From NCBI RefSeq assembly GCF_015905305.1, contig NZ_JADZLQ010000001.1, positions 1,946,599 through 2,010,598 of the forward strand: DNA of 64,000 nucleotides, read 5' to 3'. Of this stretch, positions 51,046-60,638 are shown one piece after another. Origin of the DNA: Pinirhizobacter soli (GTDB taxonomy: Bacteria > Pseudomonadota > Gammaproteobacteria > Xanthomonadales > Rhodanobacteraceae). A program made the translations under genes and the position numbers. Numbering within the stretch: position 1 is the stretch's first letter; each line of letters opens with the position of its first letter. A model generated the notes under the pieces. It made no database searches. It saw only the letters and a program-made list of their open reading frames with translations, and was not told the DNA's origin.

Positions 51046-51435
51046 GCGGTCTCCGGCGAGGCCACCTTCAGATAAAGGTGGCGGGCGTGTCGGTTCAAAC
51101 TCCGCATCGATGAACGGCCAGGGACGAACCCTTCCGACACGCCCACCGCAAAGATGGACGATAAGAAGCCGACGCGCACCATCGTGCGCGTGCGACTCCA
51201 TCGATGCAGGGGTTTGAACCCTGGCCGCTCAAGGCGGCCCGCCGATGTTGCCAAAGTCGCCGCGGCATCTCTATCGGAACGGTCGCAAATGTGCGCAGGA
51301 AAACGAACGGAAGTTTCCGCAAAGAGCACGTCGAGTGAGTCATCCATTGACTCTGACCCCTAGCTATCGCCTAGTGGTCGCGCGTCGTGGCCAGGCACAG
51401 TCCGTCTAGCGGATGACCCTGGTGATGGTTGCCAG
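51046..51435. other. 390-base gap with dyads and a tRNA T-arm-like element
   Basis: No supported gene. GGGCGTGTCGG (51083-51093) and CCGACACGCCC (51134-51144) form an 11-base inverted repeat. On the minus strand CAGGG-TTCAAAC-CCCTG (51207-51223) has exactly the stem, loop and TTCRANY rule of a tRNA T-arm, followed by a second perfect hairpin GGCCGC-N5-GCGGCC (51223-51239). ACTCC(GC)ATCGATG occurs twice (51099-51112, 51195-51206). A full tRNA cannot be folded. It may be a remnant of an integration site. Confidence 0.45.
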
Positions 51436-54400
51436 CTACCCCGCAGGCGCCAACAACGCATCCAGATCACTCTGGTCGAAGCTGAGCTTCTCGCGGCTGC
51501 CGCCACCCTCCAGCACCGCATGCGCCAGTTCCGCCTTGCGCGCCTTCAGTTCCTCGATACGCTCTTCCACCGTGTTGGCGGTGATCAGGCGGAAGACGAA
51601 CACGGGCTTGTCCTGGCCGATGCGATGGGCGCGGTCGGAGGCCTGGGCTTCGGCGGCGGGATTCCACCACGGGTCGTAGTGGATCACGGTGTCGGCGGCG
51701 GTGAGGTTCAAGCCCACGCCGCCGGCTTTGAGCGACAGCAGGAACAGCGGCACTTCGCCGGCCTGGAAACGCTGCACGGGTTCGGCGCGGTCGCGCGTTT
51801 CACCGGTGAGGGTGACATAGGAGATGCGGCGGCGATCGAGTTCGTGGGCGATCAGCTTCAGCATTTCGGTGAACTGGCTGAACAGCAGCACGCGCCGGCC
51901 TTCGGCCAGCAGGTTCGGCAACATGTCCATCAGCAGTTCGAACTTTGCCGATTCGCGCACGCCGCGCGCCGCTTCCAGTTTCACCAGGCGCGGGTCGCAA
52001 CATACCTGGCGCAGCTTCAGCAGCGCATCGAGTACCACGATGCCGCTGTGGGCGATGCCGCGCTGGGCGATGACGTCACGCAATTCTTCCGACAGGGAAA
52101 GACGCAGGCTTTCGTAAAGCTCGCGCTGGCGGCCTTCGAACACCACGCGACGGGTGATCTCGGTCTTGGCCGGAAGCTCGGACGCCACCTGCGCCTTCGT
52201 GCGGCGCAGGATGAACGGCGCGATGCGACGGTTCAGGCGCTCCTGCACTTCCAGGTCGTGCTGTTTCTCGATCGGTCCGCGGTAGTGGCGGCGGAAGGCA
52301 CCTTCGTCGCCAAGCAGGCCCGGCACGGCCAGGTCGATCTGCGACCACAGTTCGCCCAGGTGGTTTTCCAGCGGCGTGCCGGTGAGGCACAGGCAGCGCG
52401 GCGCCTGCAGCGACAGCAGCGCGCGACGCGCCTGGGTGCGCGGGTTCTTCACCTGCTGCGCTTCATCCAGCACGACCAACGCGAACGGCTGCTTCTTCAG
52501 CGCGGCCACATCGCGCGGCAGCAGCGCATAACTGGTAAGGACGATGTCGAAGGTGCCCAGCTGCGCGAAACCTTCGGCGCGCTGCGGACCGTGCAATGCC
52601 AGCAAGCTCAAGGAAGGTGCGAAACGCGCGGTCTCGGCGATCCAGTTCGGGATCAGGCTGGTCGGCACCACGATCAGGGCCGGCGACGTAAGCGAGCCGC
52701 TTTCCTTCAGGCTAAGCAGATGGGCGATCAGCTGCAGGGTTTTACCCAGGCCCATGTCATCAGCCAGCACGCCGCCCACTTCCGCTTCGGCCAGCGCGTT
52801 CAACCAGCGCAGGCCTTCGCGCTGGTAGGGGCGCAACTCTGCCTGCAAGGCTTCGGGCACGGCATCACTGGCGCGTTCGCCGGCATCGCGCAGGCGTTGG
52901 GTGAATCCACGCAGGCGCTCAGGGGCCTCGAACGACCCGCCGGCAGGCAGCGCCAGCGCCAGTTCTTCCAGGCGTCCGGCCTGCACACGCGGCAAATGCA
53001 ACGACTGCTTCGGGCGTTCGAGGTATTCGGCCAGCGGTGCCAGCAGACCGCGCAGGTCCTTCAATCGCACCGGCACGCGTCGACGATCGTCGACGGGCGC
53101 ATACCACACAGCGTCGTCCGCCTCGCTGGCACCGGGGCTCAGTGAGAACTGATGTTCGGCCAAGGCCTGCGCCACCGCCGGCAGCAGGTTCACCCGCTTG
53201 CCTTCCACCTCGATGCCGATCTCCAGGTCGAAGGCGTGGTCGGCGTCGTCTTCGGCCGCCTTGCCATACCAGCGCACGGGGCCTTCAAGCACCTCGAATG
53301 GGAAGCTGGGCGCGTATTCGATGTGGAAGCCGTCCGCTTCCAGCCTTGCACGCAAGGCCAGCCAGCGCGCCGGCGTGTTCACTTCCAGGGCGCCGGCATA
53401 TCCCTTGCCGGGGAACAGCCACGCGTCGTCGGGCAGGGTGTCGGCCATGTCCCAGGGCAGGCCCTCGGTGTCCACGGCGGGGTTCAGGCCCGCTGCTTCC
53501 AGGTGCTCCATGCTGGCCAGCTCCTCCGCGCGGCGGCGGGTGATTTCTACCAGCGATCCGGAGCGAACGCGACGCACCAACGGCTCACCGCCACGACCGG
53601 GCAGACGCTCGCCGGCGTAATCGAAGGCCAGGCGTGCGTAAGCCAACGGTGGTGTGCCGACAGCAAGGCGCGCATGGCGTGTCAGCGCATGCAGGACCAC
53701 TACAGGCTGCGGCGGCAAGGAGGCGCGGCGCACACCGTCGAACACCTGGGGTGCCGGCACGCGCGATTCACGGCCGCCTTCGGCCAGTGCGTGGCGCATC
53801 GCCTGCGAATGTTCCGGCGACAGCGGCGGCAGGTCGAGCCACGCGGTTTCTTCCAGGCCGCCTTCTAAGATGCCCATCTCGGCATGCTCGGCATCGAGGT
53901 ACCACAGGTGCTCGATGCGCAGCAGACGCTGGCTGGTGGGAAGCACCGGCAGCAGGCGCTGGCGGCCGTCTTTCTCCAGTAGCCAGCGCCAGCCCAGCGG
54001 GCGGGCCTTGCCGCGCGAAAGGTGAAGGCCCGCCGTGCCGCCAAAGAAACATGGCGCCGTGTCGAGCATCTCAGCGAGCAGGGCGTCGCCCAGGTGGGCG
54101 GACAAGCGTGCATACGTGCGGCCCTTGCGCACAGTTTGGCCCAGGCCCAACACCGTGGCGGCGAGGCGGATTTCAGCCACGGTGAGCGCCGCGGTGGGCA
54201 GATGCTTGCCATCGAGCGGCGTCGGGCGCGCGTAACGACCCTGGGCAAGAACGGTAAGCAACACGGGAGCGGCCTCAAGCCGGCCGGCCGCCTCGTTCTC
54301 GTCGTTGACCATTTCCAGGAAGAAGCCCAGCACCACGTGTTCGGCGGCGGGTGCGGGTACCGGATCGAGCATGCGCTTCCAGGCGACGGGCAAGGCTTCG

Positions 54401-54456
54401 CCATGCCCACTGGCGTGGGTCAGGCCCTGGCTTCGTTTGCCGCTGGGTTGTTGCAT
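51436..54456 (-). CDS. SNF2/HepA family DEAD/DEAH-type helicase
   Basis: 1006 residues. Residues about 540-1000 hold the SNF2 ATPase: motif I DDMGLGKT, motif Ia LIVVPTSLIPNW, motif II DEAQ, motif III LTGTPLEN, and the C-terminal RecA lobe with VLLFSQFTEML, SLKAGGVGLNLTAAD and DRAHRIGQ. The N-terminal 500 residues contain a bacterial SNF2-associated domain but no CxC SWIM zinc finger. These proteins are DNA translocases that remodel protein-DNA or RNA polymerase complexes; their cellular role is not defined. Length is normal for the bacterial group. Confidence 0.9.
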   Translation of the reverse strand: MQQPSGKRSQGLTHASGHGEALPVAWKRMLDPVPAPAAEHVVLGFFLEMVNDENEAAGRLEAAPVLLTVLAQGRYARPTPLDGKHLPTAALTVAEIRLAATVLGLGQTVRKGRTYARLSAHLGDALLAEMLDTAPCFFGGTAGLHLSRGKARPLGWRWLLEKDGRQRLLPVLPTSQRLLRIEHLWYLDAEHAEMGILEGGLEETAWLDLPPLSPEHSQAMRHALAEGGRESRVPAPQVFDGVRRASLPPQPVVVLHALTRHARLAVGTPPLAYARLAFDYAGERLPGRGGEPLVRRVRSGSLVEITRRRAEELASMEHLEAAGLNPAVDTEGLPWDMADTLPDDAWLFPGKGYAGALEVNTPARWLALRARLEADGFHIEYAPSFPFEVLEGPVRWYGKAAEDDADHAFDLEIGIEVEGKRVNLLPAVAQALAEHQFSLSPGASEADDAVWYAPVDDRRRVPVRLKDLRGLLAPLAEYLERPKQSLHLPRVQAGRLEELALALPAGGSFEAPERLRGFTQRLRDAGERASDAVPEALQAELRPYQREGLRWLNALAEAEVGGVLADDMGLGKTLQLIAHLLSLKESGSLTSPALIVVPTSLIPNWIAETARFAPSLSLLALHGPQRAEGFAQLGTFDIVLTSYALLPRDVAALKKQPFALVVLDEAQQVKNPRTQARRALLSLQAPRCLCLTGTPLENHLGELWSQIDLAVPGLLGDEGAFRRHYRGPIEKQHDLEVQERLNRRIAPFILRRTKAQVASELPAKTEITRRVVFEGRQRELYESLRLSLSEELRDVIAQRGIAHSGIVVLDALLKLRQVCCDPRLVKLEAARGVRESAKFELLMDMLPNLLAEGRRVLLFSQFTEMLKLIAHELDRRRISYVTLTGETRDRAEPVQRFQAGEVPLFLLSLKAGGVGLNLTAADTVIHYDPWWNPAAEAQASDRAHRIGQDKPVFVFRLITANTVEERIEELKARKAELAHAVLEGGGSREKLSFDQSDLDALLAPAG

Positions 54457-54583
54457 CGGCCGCCGGTCGCGATTCGCAAAAGAACCAGCTTAGCAGGGGC
54501 GGATGAAAGTACTGCCACGACCTTTGGGGCATGCCCCGGCCGGGTATCGGAACGATTCAGCGGGGCTGCGCGATGCTGGGCGG

Positions 54584-55609
54584 TCAGCCCTGTCCAAACA
54601 GGCCGTGCGGGTACTCCGGCTTGCGTTCACGGGCCATCAACGCGCGCAAGCCTTCCACCGGGGTGACCTCGCCATGCAGGACCGCGCGTACGCCGCTGGC
54701 AATGGGAAGATCCAGCTGGTGGAACTCCGCCAACCGGGCCACTTCATCGGCGGTCACCACGCTTTCCACGACCTGGCCAATCTGCCGGATGGCTTCGTCG
54801 ATCGGCACGCCACGACCGAGCGCCAGGCCCAGTCGGCGATTGCGGGAAAGATCACCCGTACAGGTAAGGACCAGATCGCCAAGGCCCGACAGACCCATCA
54901 GGGTTTCCGCACGCGCACCTAGGGCCACGCCCAGGCGCAGCATCTCGTTCATGCCGCGGGTGATGAGGCCCGCGCGGGCATTGAGGCCCAGCTCCATGCC
55001 ATCGGCAACGCCGGTGGCTACGGCCAGCACGTTCTTCATCGCACCGCCCAGCTCCGCACCCAGCATGTCGTTGCCGGTGTAGGCGCGAAGATTCGGCGCG
55101 TGCAGCAAAGTGGCCATGCGCGTGGCGAATGGCTCGTTATCCGAATGCACGGTGACGGCGCTGGGCAGGCCCATCGCCACTTCCCGGGCAAACGAGGGAC
55201 CGGTGATCACCGCCGCCGGGCGACCAGGCCATTCGTCGTCGACCAGCTCATGCAGGAAGCGTCCGGTGCCGGGCTCGAAACCCTTGGTGGCCCAGGCCAC
55301 GGCGGTCTTGGGCCCCAGCAACGGGCCGATCTCGGCCAGCATGGCGGCGAAGGCGTGGCTGGGCACGACGATAAGCACGATGTCCGCGCCCTCGAGGGCG
55401 GCGGCCAGGTTGCTTTCGTAGCGGAGTTCTTCCGGGAGCTCGACTTCCGGCAGGTAACGGGCGTTGCGCCGGCTGGTGGCCATGGCCGCCAGCGCTTCCG
55501 CGCCGCGGCCCCACAACCGCGTGTCCGCGCCGTTACGCGCCAGCAACGCCGCCAGCGCCGTGCCCCAGGAGCCGGCGCCGAGGACGGCGACCGTGGCAGG
55601 AGGGGACAT
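54584..55609 (-). CDS. gpsA: NAD(P)H-dependent glycerol-3-phosphate dehydrogenase
   Basis: 341 residues. Rossmann motif [12 protein letters not shown] at the N-terminus, the [11 protein letters not shown] motif, catalytic lysine in [11 protein letters not shown] and [19 protein letters not shown]. It reduces dihydroxyacetone phosphate to sn-glycerol-3-phosphate for phospholipid synthesis in the cytoplasm. It lies eight bases after secB; the secB-gpsA pair is conserved in proteobacteria. Confidence 0.96.
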   Translation of the reverse strand: MSPPATVAVLGAGSWGTALAALLARNGADTRLWGRGAEALAAMATSRRNARYLPEVELPEELRYESNLAAALEGADIVLIVVPSHAFAAMLAEIGPLLGPKTAVAWATKGFEPGTGRFLHELVDDEWPGRPAAVITGPSFAREVAMGLPSAVTVHSDNEPFATRMATLLHAPNLRAYTGNDMLGAELGGAMKNVLAVATGVADGMELGLNARAGLITRGMNEMLRLGVALGARAETLMGLSGLGDLVLTCTGDLSRNRRLGLALGRGVPIDEAIRQIGQVVESVVTADEVARLAEFHQLDLPIASGVRAVLHGEVTPVEGLRALMARERKPEYPHGLFGQG

Positions 55610-55617
55610 GCCGGTTA

Positions 55618-56106
55618 TCAGCTATTGAGGGTCTGCGTCTCGCCACTGACCAGCCGGCGCTGCTGCTCGGCGTATAGGGCGTCGAAATTGATCGGCTGCA
55701 GCAGGAACGGCGGGAAGCCGCCCTCCTGGACCATCGAGGAGACCATCTGGCGAGCATACGGGAACAGCAGGTTCGGGCAGTAGCTGCCCAGGATGCCGTC
55801 GCGGTCGTTGTCGGCGAAGCCGGCCACGCCGAAGATGCCGGCCTGGTGTACTTCGGCCAGGTACGCGGTGCGCTCGCCCAGGCTGCAGGTGAGGGTGAGC
55901 GAAAGGACCACTTCGAAGATGTCCTCGCCAAGGTCGGTGGCCTTGTGGCCCAGGTTCAGCTGGACCTGGGGCTGGTCGACGCCTTCACCGATTTCCTGGA
56001 ATACCTGCGGGGCGTTGGGTGCCTCGAAGGAGGCGTCCTTCACGTAGATCTTCTGCAGGACCAGCTGCGGGCCGGCCGCCTGGCCGTTGACGTTGGTGTC
56101 GGACAT
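55618..56106 (-). CDS. secB: Protein-export chaperone SecB
   Basis: 162 residues, the tetrameric cytosolic chaperone that keeps preproteins unfolded and hands them to SecA. Family features are [16 protein letters not shown] at the N-terminus, [23 protein letters not shown] and [31 protein letters not shown]. The ATG has GAGGGA upstream. It forms an operon with gpsA and is divergent from rpmB. Confidence 0.97.
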   Translation of the reverse strand: MSDTNVNGQAAGPQLVLQKIYVKDASFEAPNAPQVFQEIGEGVDQPQVQLNLGHKATDLGEDIFEVVLSLTLTCSLGERTAYLAEVHQAGIFGVAGFADNDRDGILGSYCPNLLFPYARQMVSSMVQEGGFPPFLLQPINFDALYAEQQRRLVSGETQTLNS

Positions 56107-56416
56107 GTGGATTCCCTCGGTAAATGCGGTCTTAAGATGCGGTTTGAAGGCGCACTGCGGGCGCCAAAGAGGCCAATTGTTTCATACATCCTTGGCATCC
56201 GCACCCGCGACTTGCGCGCCCATGTAGGCTTCTGCGACAATGCGCGGCTTACCTGTGCCACCCCGATCCGTCGGGGAAGCCCGCCGCACGCCGCGGGGCC
56301 CATGGCAAACAGGGGTTCCACCTCCAGCCAAAGGCGCGTAACGGTCCCGATCGGACCGTGGCTGGGCCGATGCCGTCCTGGCCAAGGGGCGGTCTAACCA
56401 AATTACGGAGGTCATC
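56107..56416 (+). promoter_or_regulatory. secB/rpmB divergent gap with long rpmB leader
   Basis: 310 bases. On the plus strand TTGCGC (56212-56217), 18 bases, GACAAT (56236-56241) is a plausible promoter and would give an rpmB leader of about 170 bases. Within it are CCCCGA-TCCG-TCGGGG (56261-56276) and ACGGTCC-N5-GGACCGT (56341-56359), two stable hairpins. A ribosomal-protein autoregulatory leader is possible. GGAGG precedes the rpmB ATG. Confidence 0.5.
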
Positions 56417-56653
56417 ATGGCCCGTAGATGCCAAGTCACCGGAAAGGGTGTGCAGACCGGCAACAACGTCTCGCACGCAAACAACAGGACCCGTCGCCGC
56501 TGGTTGCCCAACCTGCACGAGCGCCGCTTCTGGGTCGAAAGCGAGAAGCGTTGGATCAAGCTTCGCGTCAGCAACCACGCCCTGCGCACGATCGACAAGA
56601 ATGGCATCGAAGCCGTGATCGCCGACCTGCGTACCCGCGGCGAAAAAATCTAA
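56417..56653 (+). CDS. rpmB: Ribosomal protein L28
   Basis: 78 residues, matching L28 in full: start [11 protein letters not shown], the [18 protein letters not shown] stretch and the C-terminal RGEKI. It is a component of the large ribosomal subunit. It is cotranscribed with rpmG 12 bases downstream, the usual proteobacterial pair. The zinc-binding cysteine pairs of C+ paralogues are absent, so this is the C- form. Confidence 0.97.
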   Translation: MARRCQVTGKGVQTGNNVSHANNRTRRRWLPNLHERRFWVESEKRWIKLRVSNHALRTIDKNGIEAVIADLRTRGEKI

Positions 56654-56665
56654 GGAGAACCAGAC

Positions 56666-56830
56666 ATGGCTGGCAAGCGTGACAAAATTCGCCTGATTTC
56701 CTCTGCAGGTACCGGTCACTTCTACACGACCGACAAGAACAAGAAGAACACCCCGGAAAAGATGGAAATGCTCAAGTACGACCCGGTCGTACGCAAGCAT
56801 GTGAATTACAAGGAAGGCAAGATCAAGTAA
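56666..56830 (+). CDS. rpmG: Ribosomal protein L33
   Basis: 54 residues beginning [20 protein letters not shown] and ending KEGKIK, the standard L33 length. It lacks the CxxC pairs of zinc-binding L33, so it is the zinc-free form. AAGGAG lies upstream of the ATG. It follows rpmB and is followed by a strong terminator. Confidence 0.96.
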   Translation: MAGKRDKIRLISSAGTGHFYTTDKNKKNTPEKMEMLKYDPVVRKHVNYKEGKIK

Positions 56831-56836
56831 TACCAA

Positions 56837-56862
56837 AACCCGCCGCAAGGCGGGTTTTTTTT
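56837..56862 (+). terminator. Rho-independent terminator of rpmB-rpmG
   Basis: ACCCGCC-GCAA-GGCGGGT is a seven-base-pair stem with a GCAA tetraloop followed by eight T in total, six bases after the rpmG stop codon. Confidence 0.93.
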
Positions 56863-56963
56863 GCCCGGGCATTCTCTTATCAGGTAGGCGGAAAACCGTC
56901 GGGTGCGTTAAGCGTCAGGGATGGGGTAAGTTTCCCCACGTATTCCTGCCAGGAAGAATGCCC

Positions 56964-57758
56964 ATGGACCGTCCCGCCCTTGCCCTGCCCCTGCGCGTCG
57001 TCGCGACCATCGCCGCGCTGTGCGCCAGCCCGATGACCCAGGCCTTCCAGGCCGGCACGGCACCAACCCAGCCACCCGGCAACGCGGGGCCCGCCTCGGC
57101 CAGTACCTCGCCGGACCTGCACCAGCAGGCCATGGACTTCACCGGCGGTGAGAAGATCATCAACTGCATCGATGGCCTGGAGCGCATCCTGCCAGCCGAC
57201 TACTACGGTTGTCGCGCGCTATACCACCTGCAGCGGGAACACTGGTCCAGCTACAGGGAATCGCTGCGCGACGCCGCCTATTGGGCCAACAAGAATGCGC
57301 AATACCTGCTGGGCATTGCCTTCTTCAACGGTGACGTTGGCGACATTCAGGCCAATCGCCCGCTGGGCCTGGCATGGCTGGCCCTGGCCGCTGAACGCAA
57401 GAACCCTGACTACGTCACCGCCTATGCCAATGCCGTCGTGCGCAGCACCCCGGCGGAAAAGCAGCAGGCCTCGAAGATCTACCTGAAGCTAAAGAAGGAC
57501 TACAGCGACAAGGTCGCCGGCACCCGCGCGGTGCAGCGCTACAACCATGAGATCCAGCCGATGCAGGATGCCGCCCAAAGCGGCGGCTTCGCCTATATCA
57601 GCGGCTTCGGACCTTTCCCGGAACAGGCCACGACCGTGGTCAAGCGCCTGCACGACCAGGCCGAGAAAGATTTCGATGGCCTGATGGGCACGGTCACGGT
57701 GGGCGCCATCGATACCGACGCGCATAGCGCACAGATCCGTCCGGAAGCGTCGAAGTAG
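56964..57758 (+). CDS. Secreted Sel1-like repeat protein of unknown function
   Basis: 264 residues with a signal peptide ending near TQA-FQA. The middle has helical repeats of the SEL1/TPR kind (DAAYWANKNAQYLLGIAFFNGDVGD; RPLGLAWLALAAERKNPDYVTAYANA). The C-terminal part has a Gly/Phe-rich stretch (GGFAYISGFGPFP). It probably acts as a periplasmic protein-interaction module. The ATG at 56964 has AGGA nine bases upstream; the ATG at 56958 is too close to it. A five-base-pair GGGGC/GCCCC hairpin follows the stop but lacks a T-run. Confidence 0.65.
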   Translation: MDRPALALPLRVVATIAALCASPMTQAFQAGTAPTQPPGNAGPASASTSPDLHQQAMDFTGGEKIINCIDGLERILPADYYGCRALYHLQREHWSSYRESLRDAAYWANKNAQYLLGIAFFNGDVGDIQANRPLGLAWLALAAERKNPDYVTAYANAVVRSTPAEKQQASKIYLKLKKDYSDKVAGTRAVQRYNHEIQPMQDAAQSGGFAYISGFGPFPEQATTVVKRLHDQAEKDFDGLMGTVTVGAIDTDAHSAQIRPEASK

Positions 57759-57783
57759 GGGCAGCCCAGCCGCCCCCACCCGT

Positions 57784-59547
57784 TTATTTCTTCAGCTGTG
57801 CCGGGATGAACTTCGTACGCACCGCCTCGGCCAGTTGATCCGGCGGCAACAGGCCCTGGTCCACCAGGAAGTTGTTGAATGCCAGCCGGTCGAATTTCTT
57901 GCCGAGGGCAACTTCCGTCTGTGCGCGCAGCTGCAACAGGCGCATGTACCCATAGAAGTACGCCGTGGCCTGGCCGGGGCTGTTGAAGGTGTAGCGGTCC
58001 AGTTCCTGGCGCGCCATCGCCTCGGACATGCCCACGTCGTTCACCAGGATCTCATGCGCACGCTCGCGGTCGATGAGCCCCAGGTTCAACATCGGATCAA
58101 GGAAGGCGCGCGCCGCACGCAACATGCGGAATTGCAGCGCGATGAACTGGCCTGCCGGCGGCTCATAAGGAACCATCTCCGCTTCCGCGTAGAGCGCCCA
58201 GCCTTCCACGTTTACGCTATTGAAGGCGAACAGGCTGCGGGTGAGCGACACGCCCCGCTCCACCATCGCCGCGAACTGCAGCTCATGGCCCGGGCGGCCT
58301 TCGTGGGCGGTGAGCGTCCACGCCGCCGCCTCGAAGGTGAAGTCGTCATAGGCATCGCTGGCCTTGCCGTTGGCAGGCGGGTTGCCCATGGTAAGCACGA
58401 AAGTACCGCGCTCGCCCTTGTTGCCCACGAACGGCGGCGGATCCATGTGCGGCGCGGGCACGGCGGCGCTCTCCGCCTCCGATGCCAGGCGCATGGCCAT
58501 CTTGCGCTTGGGCAGGTCCACGATGCGCTCGCGCCGGATGGCATCCTCGATCTTTTCAAGCACCGCGTGATAGGTGGGTTCCACCGCATCCTTGGCCAGC
58601 TGCTTCTTCTTCAGCGCCTTGAGCACCGACTGGTAATCCCCCGCGGGGAGATTTTCAGCCTTGGCCACTTCGGGCGCCAGCGCCTGCAAGGCGTAGCGCG
58701 TTTCCATGAATTCAAGTTGCGCCTGCCGGATCAATTCGCGCGGGTCGATGTCCAGGCCCACCAGCTTCAGGCCAAACGCGTATAGCGGTTCGGGCAGGCG
58801 TGCCTCGGCACGGGCATGAGGCAACACGGTGCTGCGCGTGAACGCATCGTATTGCGTCATCTGCGCGTCGAGCTTTGCAAGCGCAGTATCGGCGCCGGCA
58901 ATCTTGTACTTGGCGAAGAGCTTGTGCACGCCGTCGACATAACGCGAGGTGTTACCCAGGTTCTGTTCCACCTCGCCCTTGAACGGGCCGATCAGGTCTT
59001 TGTTGCCAAGACGCTCGGTGAAGCGCGCCTTGGCTTCGTCGACGATCGGTGTGCAGCCAGGCGCCATACCGACGTAGCACTGCAGGCGCGCCAATGCGAA
59101 GTTGCGGCGCGCCGGATCGGTTTCGTCCTTCAGCAGGGCGAACTCACCGTTGAAGATCAGCTGGCCGACATCGGTATACGGCAACAGGTACTTGCCGTTG
59201 AGGTCGATGCCTTCGATCTGGTGGTCTACCTGGCTCTTGAGGATTTTCAGATCCTGCAGGACGTTGGGATCTTTCTCCTGTGCCAGCCGCGCATCGAGCT
59301 TCTTGCCCACATCCACCAGCGCGGCGCGCTGGCGGACATCGATGTCCTTGCCAAGGTCGGCAACCTTGGCGTCGTATCCGTCCAGGCCCACGCTGGAAGC
59401 GGTTTCCGGGCTGAAGGTAGCTGTTTCTACCAGCAGCAGCTGTGCATCGGCGTTGCTGCGGGCAATCCATGGCTGTGCTGCGGGTGCCTGGGCGAGGGAC
59501 AGTCCGGACAAGGCCAGCCCGAGGGCTGCGGCGAGGTAGGTGCGCAT
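57784..59547 (-). CDS. DUF885 family zinc peptidase-like protein
   Basis: 587 residues with a signal peptide (ALSGLSLA-QAP). The DUF885 zinc motif is present as TAHEGRPGHELQ (HE-x3-GH type, near residue 405), with further conserved segments ALYAEAEM and GQATAYFYGYMRLL near the C-terminus, which match this large family of uncharacterised proteins related to M32/thermolysin-like carboxypeptidases. It is probably a periplasmic peptidase. The start at 59547 gives the signal peptide; GTG 59577 is an alternative ten codons upstream. Confidence 0.85.
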   Translation of the reverse strand: MRTYLAAALGLALSGLSLAQAPAAQPWIARSNADAQLLLVETATFSPETASSVGLDGYDAKVADLGKDIDVRQRAALVDVGKKLDARLAQEKDPNVLQDLKILKSQVDHQIEGIDLNGKYLLPYTDVGQLIFNGEFALLKDETDPARRNFALARLQCYVGMAPGCTPIVDEAKARFTERLGNKDLIGPFKGEVEQNLGNTSRYVDGVHKLFAKYKIAGADTALAKLDAQMTQYDAFTRSTVLPHARAEARLPEPLYAFGLKLVGLDIDPRELIRQAQLEFMETRYALQALAPEVAKAENLPAGDYQSVLKALKKKQLAKDAVEPTYHAVLEKIEDAIRRERIVDLPKRKMAMRLASEAESAAVPAPHMDPPPFVGNKGERGTFVLTMGNPPANGKASDAYDDFTFEAAAWTLTAHEGRPGHELQFAAMVERGVSLTRSLFAFNSVNVEGWALYAEAEMVPYEPPAGQFIALQFRMLRAARAFLDPMLNLGLIDRERAHEILVNDVGMSEAMARQELDRYTFNSPGQATAYFYGYMRLLQLRAQTEVALGKKFDRLAFNNFLVDQGLLPPDQLAEAVRTKFIPAQLKK

Positions 59548-59661
59548 GCGCGATCCGCGTTGGGTCAGAACTTCCACTCTCGCCCGGAACCCCCGCGCCT
59601 TGCATGTGCCGAAAGCATCACTTCCGTGCCAGGCCCCGTCCGGAACCTTAAGTCATCCGAA

Positions 59662-60471
59662 CTACCTGGCGGCACCGGCAAACAGCTTGTTCATCGCGCC
59701 ATATTCAGCCGCCGGCGCATCCGCCACCTGAGCGATATCGCCTGCCAGGAAACGTGCGGCGAGCTGACCCACATGGCCCCAGCCCGCCTGGGCGATGGCC
59801 GAACCTGCACTCAGTCGCCGTACGCCCAGGCGCTGCAAAGTAGGTAAATCCGGCAAGTTAGGCACCAGCATGATGTTCAACGGCAAACCATCGATGGAGG
59901 AAGCGATGTCGCGGATATGGCCCGCATCGGACGCGCCTGGCGTGAACAGGCCATCGCAGCCTGCCTCGCGGTATAGCGCCGCACGTCGCACCACCTCCGC
60001 CACGGCATCGCCTGGGGCGGCAAGTCCACGCAAATAGACGTCGGTGCGCACATTGAGGAAGAGGTCGGCGCCCGCGCTTGCCAGTGCCGCACGAATGGCC
60101 GTGAGCTTGCGGCAAAGGAGCTCTGGGGCGTCGGAGCCGTCCTCGATATTCACGCCGTTGACCCCGGCCTCCACCAGCTGCAGAGCAAGTTCCGCCACGG
60201 CTTGCGGATCGTCGGAATACCCCGCCTCCATATCCACGGTCAGCGGCACCGACACCACCCGCCGGATATCCCGCGCCGCGCCGATGATCTGCTCGGGCGG
60301 CAACGCCGCCGCATCGGCATAGCCCCTGGACCAGCAAAGCCCGGCACTGGTGGTCGCCACCGCCTTGGCGCCCAGGCTCTCCACCAACCTGGCGCTCCCC
60401 GCATCCCAGGCGTTGGGAAGCAACAGGATGGAAGGACCTTCGTGCAACTTGCGCAGTGCTGCTGTCGTCAT
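59662..60471 (-). CDS. Isocitrate lyase/PEP mutase family protein
   Basis: 269 residues, cytoplasmic TIM barrel. Motifs: LLPNAWDAGSARL at the start, TTSAGLCWSRGY, the metal/phosphate site VDMEAGYSD, NIEDGSD and the late GVRRLSAGSAIAQ. The KKCGH motif of true isocitrate lyase is absent, so it belongs to the methylisocitrate-lyase/PEP-mutase-like group (oxaloacetate decarboxylase, carboxyvinyl-carboxyphosphonate-type). The reaction cannot be told. The ATG at 60471 has GGAG eight bases upstream; the frame extends to 60873 across the terminator and is not coding there. Confidence 0.87.
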   Translation of the reverse strand: MTTAALRKLHEGPSILLLPNAWDAGSARLVESLGAKAVATTSAGLCWSRGYADAAALPPEQIIGAARDIRRVVSVPLTVDMEAGYSDDPQAVAELALQLVEAGVNGVNIEDGSDAPELLCRKLTAIRAALASAGADLFLNVRTDVYLRGLAAPGDAVAEVVRRAALYREAGCDGLFTPGASDAGHIRDIASSIDGLPLNIMLVPNLPDLPTLQRLGVRRLSAGSAIAQAGWGHVGQLAARFLAGDIAQVADAPAAEYGAMNKLFAGAAR

Positions 60472-60585
60472 GGGAGAGTCTCCAGGAAAGAGACGTCCAC
60501 ATTGCCTGTACCCCAACCGCGAAACAATGATGTCGGAGGTCATGCGGCCTTGAGGGGGAGCACCTCGCTGGCAATGCGCTCGCCG

Positions 60586-60617
60586 ATAAAAAAAGGCCGC
60601 GCGATGCGCGGCCTTTT
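60586..60617. terminator. Terminator after the desaturase gene
   Basis: GGCCGCGC-GAT-GCGCGGCC is flanked by a run of A on the left and T on the right. In the minus direction it gives a perfect eight-base-pair stem followed by seven or more T, 22 bases after the desaturase stop codon; it would also stop transcription in the plus direction. Confidence 0.9.
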
Positions 60618-60638
60618 TTCGCTTTCTTTTTAGACGGC

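Noticed and set aside
51207-51239. A tRNA gene on the minus strand
   Set aside because: Only the T-arm fits; no acceptor, D or anticodon arms can be paired upstream.
51154-51363. 69-codon plus-strand ORF
   Set aside because: Arg/Ser-rich without ribosome binding site or similarity; it runs through the dyads and T-arm-like element.
57758-57776. Terminator after the Sel1-like gene
   Set aside because: Only five base pairs and no T-run.
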